A DNA stretch of 64,000 bases. It comes from Humulus lupulus (lineage: Eukaryota; Streptophyta; Magnoliopsida; Rosales; Cannabaceae). The translations under genes and the position numbers were made by a program. Shown one piece after another: positions 22,918 to 34,634 of this stretch. The stretch lies in NCBI RefSeq assembly GCF_963169125.1, contig NC_084797.1:104929868-104993867 (forward strand), given 5' to 3'. The notes beneath the pieces are model-generated. The model saw nothing but the letters and a program-made list of their open reading frames with translations, did not search any database and was not told where the DNA came from. Position 1 is the stretch's first letter, and every line of letters starts with the position of its first letter.

Positions 22918-25130
22918 TGTAACGACCCGGATTTGCTAATCGGGCTTAGGGCCTTAATTAGTGTGCCTGGAGGGTAATAAGTGGTTTAATATGCTTATAT
23001 GTGGATTTATGAGTATATATGATTGTGATGCATGTTTAGTTAAGTTAAATACGCATGTGGACCCCATCTGGATATTAGGGGTATAAATGTTATGTATATG
23101 TGATATGTCTGTGCAGCACGGACCGAGACAGTCCTGGTGAGCGGTTAGTCGGAAAGTCACAACAGGGTTGAGATTCGGACTCGGGTCGAGTCAAGGGGTA
23201 ATTTGGGTACTAGGTGTGTTACGGGATTATTGTGACATGAAAATAAATATTTGTAGATATATTTGAGGATAGAATGTCTAGGCGGGAATACAGGGGAAAT
23301 TTACCATTTTGCCCTCGGGGACATCTTGGTACCCCGAGCCTTGAGGTAACCCTTTAGACTTAAGTCAAATAAAACAAAAAGGGGAATTACTTAGAAGCTT
23401 TAGAAACCGACACATATTTGTTTTCAACTGAAGATAGCTCTTATTCATCTCTCTCTTTCATCTTCTAAGACATGTCAAAGGAGAATTTTGGAGGAATTAG
23501 TCAAGAAATTGAGGACTTTGGGCTGTGAAGTTAAGGAGCAAGGAGCTTGGGGGATTAAGGTTCAACTTTAGGGGTTTAACTCAGCAAGAGGTAAGCTTTT
23601 TCATGGAAGTTATGCTTAAATTTCCGCTGTGTTTCCAAGCTTTGCAAGTGGGTAGAATCTAATTTGTTCTTGGGGTTTTAGTTGGATTTTGCAGTAGACT
23701 TTGATGGGTTTTGATGTTGTTACTGAGTTGTTATTGAGCTGGAATATATGTGTTAGCTATATGGGTTTGATAGATGAGTTTTGGGTGAGTTGGCTTGAGG
23801 AAATGAATGGAAAATGGTGGAAAAATCTGGGTTTGGAGGTGAAAGCCGCGGCCCTAGGAGGGGTGCGCCGCGGCCCGTGTGCGCGCGCGACCATGGGTGA
23901 TCGAGTGGTTCATGCACGCCGCGGTGCTTGGTGCGCCTGCCGCGGCCCGTGTGGGGGTCAGTGTGGTGCTAGCCTCTGTTTCGAGGCTAGCCGCGGCTCT
24001 TGTGGGTGGGGTCGCGGCCCTTAGTGCCAGTTTGAGTTTTTAAGGGTATTTTAAGTTTGGGAACTCAAGGGGTAAGGCTCGGGATGGATTTTATCACCCA
24101 GATCAATAGAATTCAAGGTCCCAGAGGTTAGGGTTATGGCTCGAAGTTATTTATTGGATTAGAATTTGATGGATGGACATTTTTAATGTGTTGTGATTAG
24201 GGTTTCGGCGAGACTCACGTTAGAGGACTGTGCTCGGGGCATCGGTGCTCGGAAAGCTTGGAACTCAGGTAAGAAAACACTTATTTCTATAGAGCTTGTG
24301 TGCAGGGCTGAGCCCAACGTATTTGAATAGAATTGATATGCAGGGCCGAGCCTAGTATGTTGGAACTGCGGGGCGTAGGCCTTTAACTAACTATGCTAGA
24401 ATTCTGTACTTGCTTGCTATGCCATATGCATTGTGATGTGAATGATCGACAAGAGCTGGGAATGGTGTAGGCCGAAAACGGAAAAGGGCCGGGAACGGCC
24501 TTGGGCACGTTGAGTGCAAGGCCGAGAACGGCAAGGGGTCGGGAGCAGCGTTGAGCACGTGGAGTGCGAGTTGCCAGGGCGAGTCCCTAGACGGATACCT
24601 GGGATATCCTCACGGCGTGGTCTGCGAATCCAGGGCTTGGTAACGCCTGGGATGGCTACGCCGTATGTGTTTAGCCAATTGGTGGACTGTTTATATGCTT
24701 GATATATGTGTTGCATATGTGATCTGTTTGTGGGTTTTCTTGCTGGGTTTCGGCTCACAGATGCTCTGTGGTGCAGGTAAGGGTAAGGAGAAGATCAACC
24801 AACCATGGGTACAGCACGCGTGAGGCGACGTGTACATGTTTGGCCAGCCTGGCTGCCACAGCCAGAGGATTTTGGGAGATGCTTGTACATAAACCTAGAT
24901 TTTGTCGTTTAGCCGACTTGGTTATATTTTTATGTTGTAAATATTTCTCAACTGTATTTTGGGATCCCAAGTGTAAAGCTTTTATGATTTTCTATGGAAA
25001 TTATTATTTTCTAAAGTTTTTCTTTTGTTTGTAGCTTAATCACACTGTTTGATCTAAAACCTCAATTAGCGAGTTGAAAGCACATTTTTAAATTCACTTA
25101 GTAACGGCTCTAAGGGAGTAGGGCGTTACA
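22918..25130 (+). mobile_element. GA 3' LTR
   Basis: 2213 bp from TGTAACGACCCGG to GGGCGTTACA, colinear with the 5' LTR over its full length with substitutions and small indels (for example a 9-base difference near 23090). It carries the same two GTAAG donor-like sites (about 24267 and 24775). Confidence 0.93.
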
Positions 25131-26813
25131 CTTATTTATAGTGACGTCATCATAGTGGAATATAAATATGATTATATGTTCAAAATAAGTTAGTCCTAAG
25201 ATTAGTCAGTGGACAGGATTTACACTGATTTTCCAATCTATGATATGATCTACTTACACATTACAGTGTTATGTTCTTTCCAAAACATTAGCATAGTAGA
25301 TAAGATCGGATGTATTTGTTACATCAGATTGGACCGATATTGACAGTTGATAAGATAAGTAAACATACCGTTATTATCTATTCTAGTCATATCATATAGT
25401 TGACCATAGGTCAATTCAATCTCAATTCTGAGTGGTTAGTATTCTAACTGATTGTATTATTTGAGTTCTTTGACTTGTTCGTTACCAGCTTACCCTACGG
25501 ACTAGGCCATACTTACATCTTGGGAACTCGGTAGTATAATTGAGTGGGAGTGTTAATCATAGATATGAACATCTATAGCTTCTGATGAAGAAGTGAAATG
25601 ATGGTTTCCTGTTAGTTTGGTTCAAGGTGTTAAATGATAGAGATCTCATTTCTGTAATTAAATTAGTTTACTGAAATATCATTTACAAGGAACTAAGTGT
25701 TTTAAGGATAAAATACAATGAGAGGTAAAACGGTATTTTTGTCCTATCTCATTGTAGACCATCTATAGAGGATTGAGTGACAATTATGGTTGTAACAATG
25801 GATAATTAATAGCGTATCTATATTTGTTATAGAGCGTTCTATGAATTCAAGAGTGCAATTCCGAGTGTATAGTGGAGTCACGAGGAATTAATAAGTTAGT
25901 AAATTTATTTGTTAGATTTATGACAACTTATTGGAGCTTGATTTCATAGGCCCACGGTCCCCATTCTACCTTGGATAAAATCATCTAGATAGTCTCAATT
26001 AATTGATTTAGACATCAATTAGAATTATCAAAATTGACCATGTCAATTGTGGATAGTTTCACAGAGTTGTGTAATTTTGAGAAGAAAAGAGAAATTATGG
26101 CAGATTTATTAATTAAGAAAAATTGGTATCTAAATTAATAAATAAGTTTAAATCAAGGTTCAAATTATAAATAATTAATTTGATAAAGGGTTTAAATAAT
26201 TATTTAATTAATTAAATCAATAGAAAATAATACAGGCCTTGATTTTAAGTCCAATTGGCTTATAATCAAATGGGAAATTTCACGGGCCTATAGCCCATGA
26301 TAATTTTGACCTAGGGCTTCAAAATGGTTATTATTTTATTGATTTTTTAATTAAATTAAATGACTTAATTGAGTGTATAAAAGGAGTGCTTAGAGAGAAG
26401 TCAAAAGAATAAGTCTCAAGTCAAATTTTCTGATAGTTTTAGATTCTCTCTAAACACAAGTCCTTTTCTAAGCCTCTTTGTTATTTTCTCTTCTTCTCTC
26501 TATATCTATCTCATGTGTTGAGAATTGCCCACACTAGTCTAGGTGGTTCTAAGGATACATTGGAAGATTGTGAAGAAAATAGAAGATCGGTTCAGTTTCT
26601 TGATAATACTCTACAACAGAGAGGATACAAGAGTTAGAGAAACTGAAGCAAGGACTCTTTCATTCTGCTGCGTATAGTGTAAGTATTCTATTCTTTGTTT
26701 CTCTTTGAATTCAATTTTAGAAACATGTTTTAGGCTATCTCGTATTAATTTTTTTAATATTAGATATACATGTAAATAAATAAAGATCCTGTATAAGCTA
26801 ATCCAATAGTTTA

Positions 26814-27429
26814 TTCATAGTCATCCCCTTCTTTCTGTGTGTAACCTTTGGCTACAAGCCTTGCTTTGAAAGCTCTACTTTCCCATACGCTCCTCTTTTC
26901 TTCTTGAATATCCACTTGCAACCAATGGGTTTGATATTCACAGGTGGAACTTCAAGACCCAGACAGAATTGGAATACATCGATTCCGTTTCTTGGTTCAT
27001 GGCTTTTTGCCATTTGTCCTTGTAAGAATCATTCATTGCATCTTTAAATGTCAATGGATCGTCTTTGTTTGTGTCAGACACAAGCATTTGAACTTCGTGT
27101 TCATAGTGTGTGAGTTGCTTACTAACCCTCCCACTACAACGAGGTTCACTACTATTCTGACTAGAACTAGCAGTTTCCTCTAGCCGTTTTTCATTGGTTG
27201 TGGCTGGTGACTTTGCAACTTCAATCGAGACCATCTCCTCCAGAACAACCTTACTGCGAGGTTTGTGGCTATTCACACAGTCATGTTCAAGAAAAGTTGC
27301 ATTTGTCAATACAAATTTTTTATTTTCTTTTGGACTATAGAATATTCCACCTCTAGTCTCTTTGGAATAACCCACAAACATGCACACTTCAGAGTGTGAT
27401 TCCAACTTCTCAGTCTTTCCTTTAAGCAT
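26814..27429 (-). pseudogene. K1 integrase C-terminal part and RT N-terminal part
   Basis: Minus-strand frame of 163 residues from 27429: LKGKTEKLESHSEVCMFVGYSKETRGG (in pieces LKGKTEKLES, CMFVGYSKETRGG), then an acidic/basic linker, then FKDAMNDSYKDKWQKAMNQE at the start of RT. A frame loss occurs near 26938 after SVWVL; the next bases still encode pieces of the RT N-terminus up to the K4 insertion. It continues directly from the upstream integrase after one TGA stop in the same frame. Confidence 0.85.
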
Positions 27430-28878
27430 GTGTGCAGGACACCCCCAAATTCAAAAAAGGTGTAAACTAGGTTTACAACCATTCCATAATTCTATGGGTG
27501 TCTTTTGGATAGACTTAGATGGAACAACATTTAATATGTATAGAGCACATTGAATCGCATAGCCCCAGAATGACAGTGGTAATGATGAGAAACTCATCAT
27601 TGATCTAACCATATCTAATAACGTTCTGTTCCTTCTTTCCGAAACACCATTTTGCTGTGGCGTTCGAGGTGCTGTGAGTTGGGATTGAATGCCATGCTCA
27701 CACAGATTGCCTTTGAATTCAAAATCCAAGTACTTTCCTCCTCGATCAGATCGAAGAGCTTTTAGTGACTTACCTAATTGCTTTTCAGCTTCTACTTGAA
27801 ATTCTTTGAACTTTCTAAAAGTTTCAGATTTTCTTTGCATTAAGTATAGGTAACCATATCTTGAATAATCGTCAATAAAAGTGACGAAGTATTCATAACC
27901 TCCTCTTGCTTGTACATTAAGTGGACCACAAACATCTGTATGTACTTGTTGAAGTGGTTCTGTGGCTCTTGAACCTTTAGTAGAGAAAGGTCTCTTGGTC
28001 ATTTTGCCTTGTAGACAGGATTCACAAATAGGGAGAGATCCAATAGATAGTTCTCTTAAAGAACCATCCTTTACAAGCCTATTTATTCTGTCTAGACCAA
28101 TATGGCCCAATCTCAAGTGCCATAAATATGTATCAATATCAGAAAAAGTCTTTTGTCGTTTAAGAGATCTAGGATTAGATGTTTTAAATAATTCAGAATT
28201 ATTAACAGATTTCTCTTTAGCTTGCAGTTTATAAAGCCCATCGATAGATTTTGCATAACATATCTTAAAACCATATCTTGAAATAACAACCGAATTATTA
28301 TTAAAAGAGATTTTAAAATTTTGTTCATGCAACATAGAAACAGAAATTAAGTTTCTAGAAAATCCAGGAATATAATAAACGTTCTCTAAAACAAGAAATT
28401 TATTATTCTCAAATTCCAAACGGGTTGTTCCAACTACTGCTGCAGAGACAATCTGGCCAATGCCTACCCTCATAGTCACCTCTCCATCAGCAAGCTTCCA
28501 TATTGAACTAAGAATCAGAAGAGAAAAGCAGACATGGTTAGTGGCTCCTGGATCTACTATCCAGGATGATAAATTATCTTCCACTAAACAAGCTTCTAAC
28601 ACAAGTAAATCAAATTTACCTGTCTTTTTCTCTTTGAGGTCAGCGAGATCCTTTGGACAGTTTCTCATCCAGTGACCATTTTCTCCACAATGAAAGCAAG
28701 TCCCTTTTGGGGTCTTCCATTTGGAGGTTTTAGTGTTCTTGTTCTCTTTGCTTTTGGATGACTTTTTAGGCTTCTCACATATTAATACAATGTTCAAGTT
28801 TGATTTCCATTTCATGTAGTTTTCACCAGTCAACTTTTCATTAGCAAGTAAAGAAGATACAGGATTTGAGCTAGACAT
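27430..28878 (-). pseudogene. K1 gag(deleted)-protease-integrase
   Basis: ATG at 28878 (minus) follows a T-rich-CAG tract by a few bases. The zinc knuckle CFHCGENGHWMRNC lies at residues 61-74, whereas full Copia gags place it beyond residue 200; the central gag core is deleted between VLICE and KPKKSSKSK. Protease reads WIVDPGATNHVC (DPGA; DSGA or DTGA is usual). GAG-pre-integrase (HLRLGHIGLDRI, CESCLQGKMTKRPF) and the integrase core (FVTFIDDY, ALRSDRGGKYLD, TPQQNGVSERRN) follow. A TGA near 27451 ends the open frame after about 475 residues; integrase continues in frame beyond it. Confidence 0.92.
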
Positions 28879-29697
28879 AATTGCTGAAAATAAATAAATA
28901 AACAAAATGAATTTATGCATATGATAAATATAAGTTATTTTTGTAATAGTAAACGTGATGCATGAATGCAACAATTAAAGAACACATAAAAAATAATTAC
29001 TAATTCCACGATTAATTAATTTGAACATTAATGGACCAGCCTTAGGGTAGGTCAGACTAATTCCAAATTAATTTTGAGACAAGTTCTCAAATTTATAAGT
29101 TAAAACTTAAATCAATATTTCTCTTTTGACTTATAAACAACTACTTGTTTGGTCAAGATTACACTAGTCCGCTCGAAAGCCTAATGTACCTTGTGAGTGT
29201 AACCCATTATTTTAGATCAATGACTTAACTCAAGAGTGTGCCTTAGGGTCAGTCAAACTTGAAATACATCATTAAATCCTATTCTTGAAAAATAATTTTG
29301 CCTTGAGAATAACACAGTCAAAAGCCATCCTTAGGGGGACACAAGCAATGGTGTCGCGAGGCCCTTTCCATGCTACATCAGTGCTAACTAATAATGGAGA
29401 CCATGGGACTTATTGTCATAACTCCCTCTCCCACTCACTATTTTTTAATATGTGTTTTCTCAAAACATCCTATACTTTTTAATTGGTTTGTAAAAATAAA
29501 GTGATCTATTTTTACCAAATGATATTCTAATAATTACTAATCAAATTAAGCAAAATTAAAATTATAGAACTATACCCTAATTAGTTCAATTTAATTTTGC
29601 TATAATTACTAAGAATATCATTTATAATTTAATAAAACAATTTTATTAAATACTAGAAATTAAAAAACTTTTAAAATTTATTTCCGCTCTTGATATT
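28879..29697 (-). promoter_or_regulatory. K1 untranslated leader with CCCTAAGG boxes
   Basis: On the minus strand this has CCCTAAGG boxes at 29329-29337, 29241-29249 and 29040-29048, spaced 88 and 201 bases; K3 spacing is 86 and 209. It ends TTTATTTATTTATTTTCAG just before the gag start. The distal part (about 29520-29620) has an AT-rich inverted repeat (GATATTCTAATAATTACTAA / TTACTAAGAATATC). A degenerate primer-site-like sequence, complement of CCGCTCTTGATATTC, lies at 29683-29697. No ORF of note. Confidence 0.6.
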
Positions 29698-29707
29698 CTT
29701 AGTAATT

Positions 29708-31840
29708 ATGCATATATTTTATGGACTATATTATTATGTGATAATATTATGTAAATATTAGGAAAATTCCTAAGTTCATATATGTGATCTCAAACACGTA
29801 TTGGTACGGGAGGATTGTGTTTGAGATAAATGAACTTGAATAGTTCGCAATAAAATAAAGTTATGGAATATTTAGATTAATTATTGCAAGTACGGTCCAC
29901 TAGTATTATGAATACATGTGATCTAGATCCGAATCACTAGTGTGGTAGGACACTTTAGTGGAGGTGCTTTATATATTAGAGAATATATAGAACTGGACCA
30001 GATATGTTTATTAATACTTAGTTAAATACTGTTTCGAAGTATTAATTAAATATATCAATTGATGATCATATACAAATAGATCTTAATCCTGAAGATACTA
30101 CGAACTCCTGTTTATGTTATATGAGTTCTTTGATTCACTTGTTAGGGTCTGTCAGAATGATCAGGCTAGAAACTTTTGTTTTGGGAACTCATTAATGTAG
30201 ATGGCTGGGGACATAGTACACATATAGCGAATCTATGCCTTCTCGCAAGAGATTGAATGATGGTTCTCTTGAGGGTTGACTTTTGGGACTGAAAGGTTAT
30301 TGAGCTCAAATTCATAATTTAGTTATGAATTAACCTTCACTAGTAAAGTCAATGGTACTTAAGGAAACAAGAGATAATTAAAAGGGTAAAACGGCAATTT
30401 TATTCCCGATTAATTATGAACCATTATTAGAGGGTCAAGTGGTATGCAATGATTATATCAATGGACGCTTTATGATTATAAAGTACTCAGTAAATGAAAA
30501 GTCTATAATTACAAGAGTGCAGTCTCATATTTATAGTTGAATAATCATGAGATTAATAAATTAAGATTATTTAAGTAAAGAGTTTAATTAATAATCTCAA
30601 ATTTATTGGAGCTTGGAATTATAGGTCCATAGGTCCCCATAGCGGCTCTATCAACACTATTCAAGGTAAGAGTTGATATGAAGGGAAAAATAGTTTAAAG
30701 ACATATTTAAGAATAAATTTGTTCTTCAGGCCAAATATGCAATTATATGATCATAGTGATTAATTAATTAATTACAAATTAGTTGTAGTTAACAAAATTA
30801 ATTAATATTTAATTATTGTACAATTTTTTAAATTATATTAAATAATTAAATTAATTTTGAAATTTAATTAAATAATTAATTAATTATAATTTTCGAAATT
30901 ATAATAAATTAAATATTTATTTTCGAAAATATTTGATTTAATTAATTGGTAGAATTAATTAAATATCTTTATTTGAGTGGGAGATAATAATCTGATAAGT
31001 TCAAATTGGATTTGAATTTAAAAGATTAATATTTATTCAAATTATTAATAAAAAAGATAATTAATTTAAATTTGAATTCAAATTTGAATTAGTTATCAGG
31101 TTGTTAGATCTTATCTGACAAAGTAGTTTGAATAAATAATAAATAAAATTAGAAAAAACCAACATCCCTAAAAATTGGGATGCTACACGTGCCCTGGCGT
31201 GTACGGCTATTTTTCAGGGATATGATTTTCATTTTTATTTATTTAATTAATTAATTAATGAATAATTCAAAAAATTGGTTTTTGGATTTTTTCATAAATA
31301 GAATAATTAGTTAATTAAAAAGTAAATTGTAAGTTGGTTATAGATTTATTTTTTAAATTTGAATATTTTTTTTAAGTGTGATTAATCAGAAAATATTCAG
31401 ATTTCTGAGATAACTCAGTCTATTCGCTCTGTGAAAAATAGAACGATAGTTTTTTCTCCCTGAAAAATAAAGAACCAATTCTTAGGCCTATTATCTTGAT
31501 CTCATGTGTTGAGTACATCAAGTAGAATCACAAATATACTATCCTTCATTCTCTAAGTGCCCACACACTTCTTGAGGTGTAGAGAATGCTTTGGAAGATC
31601 TTGGTGTGAGTGCTAAGGAGCAGCTTGGATAGGAAGATCGTTCTAAATACGAAAAGATCGCAAGGACACTTGATAGGCTTCAAGAGGTATGCTTTCTATT
31701 ATTATCTAGCTTATGATTAATGTATGTATATTAATGGATCCGCATATTTAAAGGTAGTTTAAATATGTTACAAATTTTTTGTTGTACACTGCGCCAACCC
31801 CACCACCATTCCGCTGCGTATTAGGAAACTCGTTCCTAAC
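29708..31840 (+). mobile_element. K2 5' LTR, 5'-truncated
   Basis: Homology to the K1 3' LTR starts at ATGCATATATTTTATGG (29708), about 75 bases into the LTR, and continues to TTCCTAACA at 31840. Adding the missing bases gives the same length as the K1 LTR (about 2208). It contains ATCTCATGTGTTGAG at 31499-31513. The missing start means transcription signals near the extreme 5' end are absent, though U3 is mostly there. Confidence 0.85.
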
Positions 31841-31868
31841 AATTTTATTAAATTTATTTTCAACAATT

Positions 31869-32698
31869 ATGTCTAGCTCAAATCCTGTATCTTCTTTACT
31901 TGCTAATGAAAATTTGATTGGTGAAAACTACATGAAATGGAAATGAAACTTGAACATTGTATTAATATGTGAGAAGCCTAAAAAGTCATCCAAAAGCAAA
32001 TGAGAACAACAACACTAAAACCTCCAAAAGAAAGACCCCAAAAGGGACTTGCTTTCATTGTGGAGAAAATGGTCATTGGATGAGAAACTGTCCAAAGTAT
32101 CTCGCTAACCTCAAAGAGAAAAAGACAGGTAAATTTGATTTACTTGTGTTAGAAGCTTGTTTAATGGAAGATAATTCCTCATCCTGGATAGTAGATCCAG
32201 GAGCCACAAACCATGTCTGCTTTTCTCTTCCGATTCTTTGTTCAACGAGGAAGCTTGCTGATGGAGAGGTGACTATGAGGGTAGGTAGTGGTCAGATTAT
32301 CTTTGCAACAGTAGTTGGAACAACCCGTTTGGAATTTGAGAATAATAAATTTCTTTTTTTAGAGAACGTTTATTATATTCCTGGATTTTCTAGAAACTTA
32401 ATTTCTGTTTCTATGTTGCATGAACAAAATTTTAAAATCTCTTTTAATAATAATTTGATTGTTATTTCAAGATATGGTTTTAAGATATATTCTGCAAAAT
32501 CTATCGATGGGCTTTATAAACTGCAAGCTAAAGAGAAATCTGTTAATAATTCTGAATTATTTAAAATAGCTAATCCTAGATCTATTAAACGACAATAGAC
32601 TGATTCCGATAGTGATACATATCTGTAGCACTTGAAATTGGGCCATATTTGTCTAGAAAGAATAAATAGGCTTGTAAAAGATAGTCCTTCAAGAGAAC
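31869..32698 (+). pseudogene. K2 gag(deleted)-protease remnant
   Basis: ATG at 31869 starts MSSSNPVSSLLANEN; a TGA follows at about 31945 and a frameshift near 32001 (AAATGAGAAC where K1 has AAAGAGAAC). It has the same gag core deletion as K1, at the identical junction. The zinc knuckle CFHCGENGHWMRNC, WIVDPGATNHVCF and the open stretch 31969-32598 (209 residues) follow. Two stops appear before the S3 insertion at 32698. Only about 28 bases separate the LTR from the ATG, so the roughly 0.8 kb leader of K1 is missing. Confidence 0.9.
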
Positions 32699-32897
32699 TG
32701 TAACGACCCAACTATTCTAGACCTTGGACCATTAATAACTACTATACTAATCTTAAAGAAAACTCACAAGTGAAATAATCATAACTTCATTAAAACTTGT
32801 AAAACAAATGTTAAACTACATAAAATTTAAAGTAGGATATGGGATCCCATTGTTTTTTAAAATAAAAACATAACATAACTTTAAATAAATGGGTTAC

Positions 32898-33654
32898 TGT
32901 TGACACGGTTCTTCGCCAACACGTAATTAAGATAGGAAGAGAAAGGGATTAGTGCTAATAATGAACCGAAACAGATATATGATCTTAGGAAATGGAAAGG
33001 TGACTCAAGACACGGTTTTTAAGTGGTTCAAAGGTTAAAATCCTTCTACTCCACTAGTCAATATTATTGCTCTATTATGGGTATATGATTACAGGATATT
33101 TCTTACAAGAGATAATCCAACCCCTATCAACTCCAAGGGTCTCCATATTTATAGGAGAAGTCACCTGGGAGTTGGTAAGAAGGTCATCCCGTGACCTTCT
33201 TACCTATCATATCAACTCTGTGACATTCATGATTAATTCCTAAACCTGACACATAAGTGTGGTCAAATCAATAGGTAAGGAGATAATGGGCCGCACAGCC
33301 CAACCCAGTCGTGGTTGTCTGAATACGCACGTTCCTGCTGCGTGTCCGAGAATTCAGGGGCATATCAGACACGTGATGTATGATATATGCACGTTTACCT
33401 TGCGTGTGTTGACTTTACAATGGGTCATAACCTCCATATCCAGCTTGTACGACGAGCTGGATACTTAACTCGACCTTCGGCCTTTAGAGTTCAGACTCAG
33501 GTCTTAGGCAATCTTGGCGAACCCTTGCGTTACCTCAAGCTAAGGAGGTACGACCTTATGACGGAAGCTCCGGTCTTGGGGATGTCCACGAGATAATCAT
33601 GATTAGGCCACAGCCCAGCCCGCTAATCAGCCCGTGGGAAAATCAGGGCGTACA
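32898..33654 (-). mobile_element. TAT1 3' LTR
   Basis: 757 bp, same ends and length as the 5' LTR; scattered substitutions only. It includes the minus-strand TATA box at 33147-33154. Two 69-codon ORFs at equivalent places in both LTRs are repeat-derived and show no family signature. Confidence 0.93.
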
Positions 33655-33671
33655 TCTGCCCCCCAAGCCCC
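33655..33671 (-). other. TAT1 polypurine tract
   Basis: On the minus strand GGGGCTTGGGGGGCAGA directly precedes the TG of the 3' LTR (33654). This is the expected plus-strand primer and confirms that the element reads right to left. Confidence 0.88.
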
Positions 33672-33901
33672 TGCTCGTGGTATACCACGTCGTATAAGAC
33701 CACAGTAGGGGCTTTTAGGCTTCCCCATGAACTCTTCACATTCCACCTCTTACCCAGGCACCTGATACATGGAACATCGTGGTTGGTGACGGTACGTCTT
33801 ACGAGAACCGCATTTAATGGCCTAGCCTATGCCCAGCCGTCGTTTCGTATTTCGAGTGGAGGGCCTCGGATCCCTCATCAGGGCCATCCAACGGCCCTCT
33901 A

Positions 33902-33931
33902 CACGTGACCCTTCACGTATATAAAAAGGGG
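33902..33931 (+). promoter_or_regulatory. Promoter of the TAT1 antisense gene
   Basis: TATATAAAAAGGGG at 33918-33931 is a strong plant TATA box, with a G-box (CACGTG) at 33902-33907. CT-rich sequence typical of plant leaders follows (about 33955-33990). It lies outside the LTR, 0.7 kb before the antisense ATG and on the same strand. A donor-like CTGTAAGTTT (34131-34140) and acceptor-like TTGTTCGTTAG (34617-34627) suggest a leader intron. Confidence 0.7.
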
Positions 33932-34634
33932 TGGCACCCTTTCATTTGAAATTTCTCAGAACTTCTCTCCTTCTTCTCTCTTCATCTCAGAAGAAAAAAC
34001 CCTCTTCTTTGTGACTGCTACACTCAGCGTTCAAGAAGCTCATACGTAAGGATTTCTTCAATGCTTTGGAAGCCAATACTCCGACGAAGCTTTCACCTAG
34101 GCGATACCTTCATCCACCTCCCAGTCAAACACTGTAAGTTTCCTGACCATGTGTGTTTTGAAAATATATTTCACTGTAGCTTAGGTAAATATTTTACTGT
34201 AGCCGAATGCAAGGGTTTACTGGGTTTTGTGGATGCGGAGGGTGAAATCCTTTTAGGTTAGGGTATTTTTCCTGTATGAAATCACTTAAGAGTATTGTTT
34301 ATAGGATGCATTTTCTGGGGACGATTTCTGGGTAGGACTTTTGACATATTTTGGGTGCAAAATCGGGTAGCTTAGGGGACACGCCTCACAGGCGGTTTTG
34401 CCAACAATGCCTATCGAAACTTTCCCCCTAAGGAAAATTTTATCCTGACCCTCCTGACACACGGATTACGAGTAATCGGGGATCTGTTGGGAGCACAGGC
34501 GCGTGTTCATTGAACCACGTGGTCCTACTCTCCACGGGCTGGGCTTACCTCAGCTCGTGCAAATAACATTTGATTTTTCCTCGCGCTTGGGTCGCCTTTT
34601 CTGAAATATTTTCTTTTGTTCGTTAGGCGACCAG

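Larger units (their letters stand above)
15851..25130 (+). mobile_element. GA: complete Tekay/Del-type chromovirus (Gypsy)
   Basis: A full element with a perfect CTTAT duplication (15846-15850 and 25131-25135), two LTRs (15851-18051 and 22918-25130), a primer site complementary to initiator Met tRNA (TGGTATCAGAGC, 18055-18066), one gag-pol reading frame (18351-22882), and a hairpin plus polypurine tract before the 3' LTR. It is inserted into K4. A C-terminal chromodomain and the long LTRs place it in the Tekay/Del clade of chromoviruses. Hand comparison of the first 300 bases of the LTRs shows roughly 4-5 differences per 100, so the insertion is not recent. Confidence 0.95.
15674..26808 (+). 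mobile_element. K4: Copia solo LTR (split by GA)
   Basis: Begins TGTTGGGGTTTTATGCCC at 15674 in the RT gene of K1; K1 coding sequence resumes after about 26808. Flanks are GTTTC (15669-15673) and GTTTA (26809-26813), an imperfect 5-bp duplication. Net length after removing GA and its duplication is about 1850 bp and there is no internal domain, hence a solo LTR. It has the ATCTCATGTGTTGAG block at 26508-26522. Its sequence differs from the K1/K2 and K3 LTR subfamilies, so it is a third Copia subfamily. The right terminus (CCAATA) deviates from the usual CA. Confidence 0.72.
12655..29697 (-). mobile_element. K1: Copia element, minus strand, 5' LTR absent
   Basis: Reading right to left: leader (29697-28879), gag-protease-integrase (28878 to about 27430), integrase end and RT start (27429-26814), solo LTR K4 (26808-15674), rest of RT and RNase H (15673 to about 14880), polypurine tract and 3' LTR (14862-12655). 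Where a minus-strand 5' LTR should begin (about 29697) the DNA switches to the plus-strand LTR of K2. A degenerate Met-tRNA primer site may lie at 29683-29697. The left flank is ACCAG (12650-12654); its partner was not found in the window. Confidence 0.85.

Noticed and set aside
31841..31868. K2 leader loss as a retrotransposed spliced RNA
   Set aside because: The remaining bases include part of the pyrimidine tract, so the join is not at the CAG expected for splicing; a deletion is simpler.
33259..33596. 69-codon ORFs repeated in both TAT1 LTRs (also 55610-55947)
   Set aside because: Present in both LTRs only because LTRs are duplicates; antisense to the LTR transcript and without family features.
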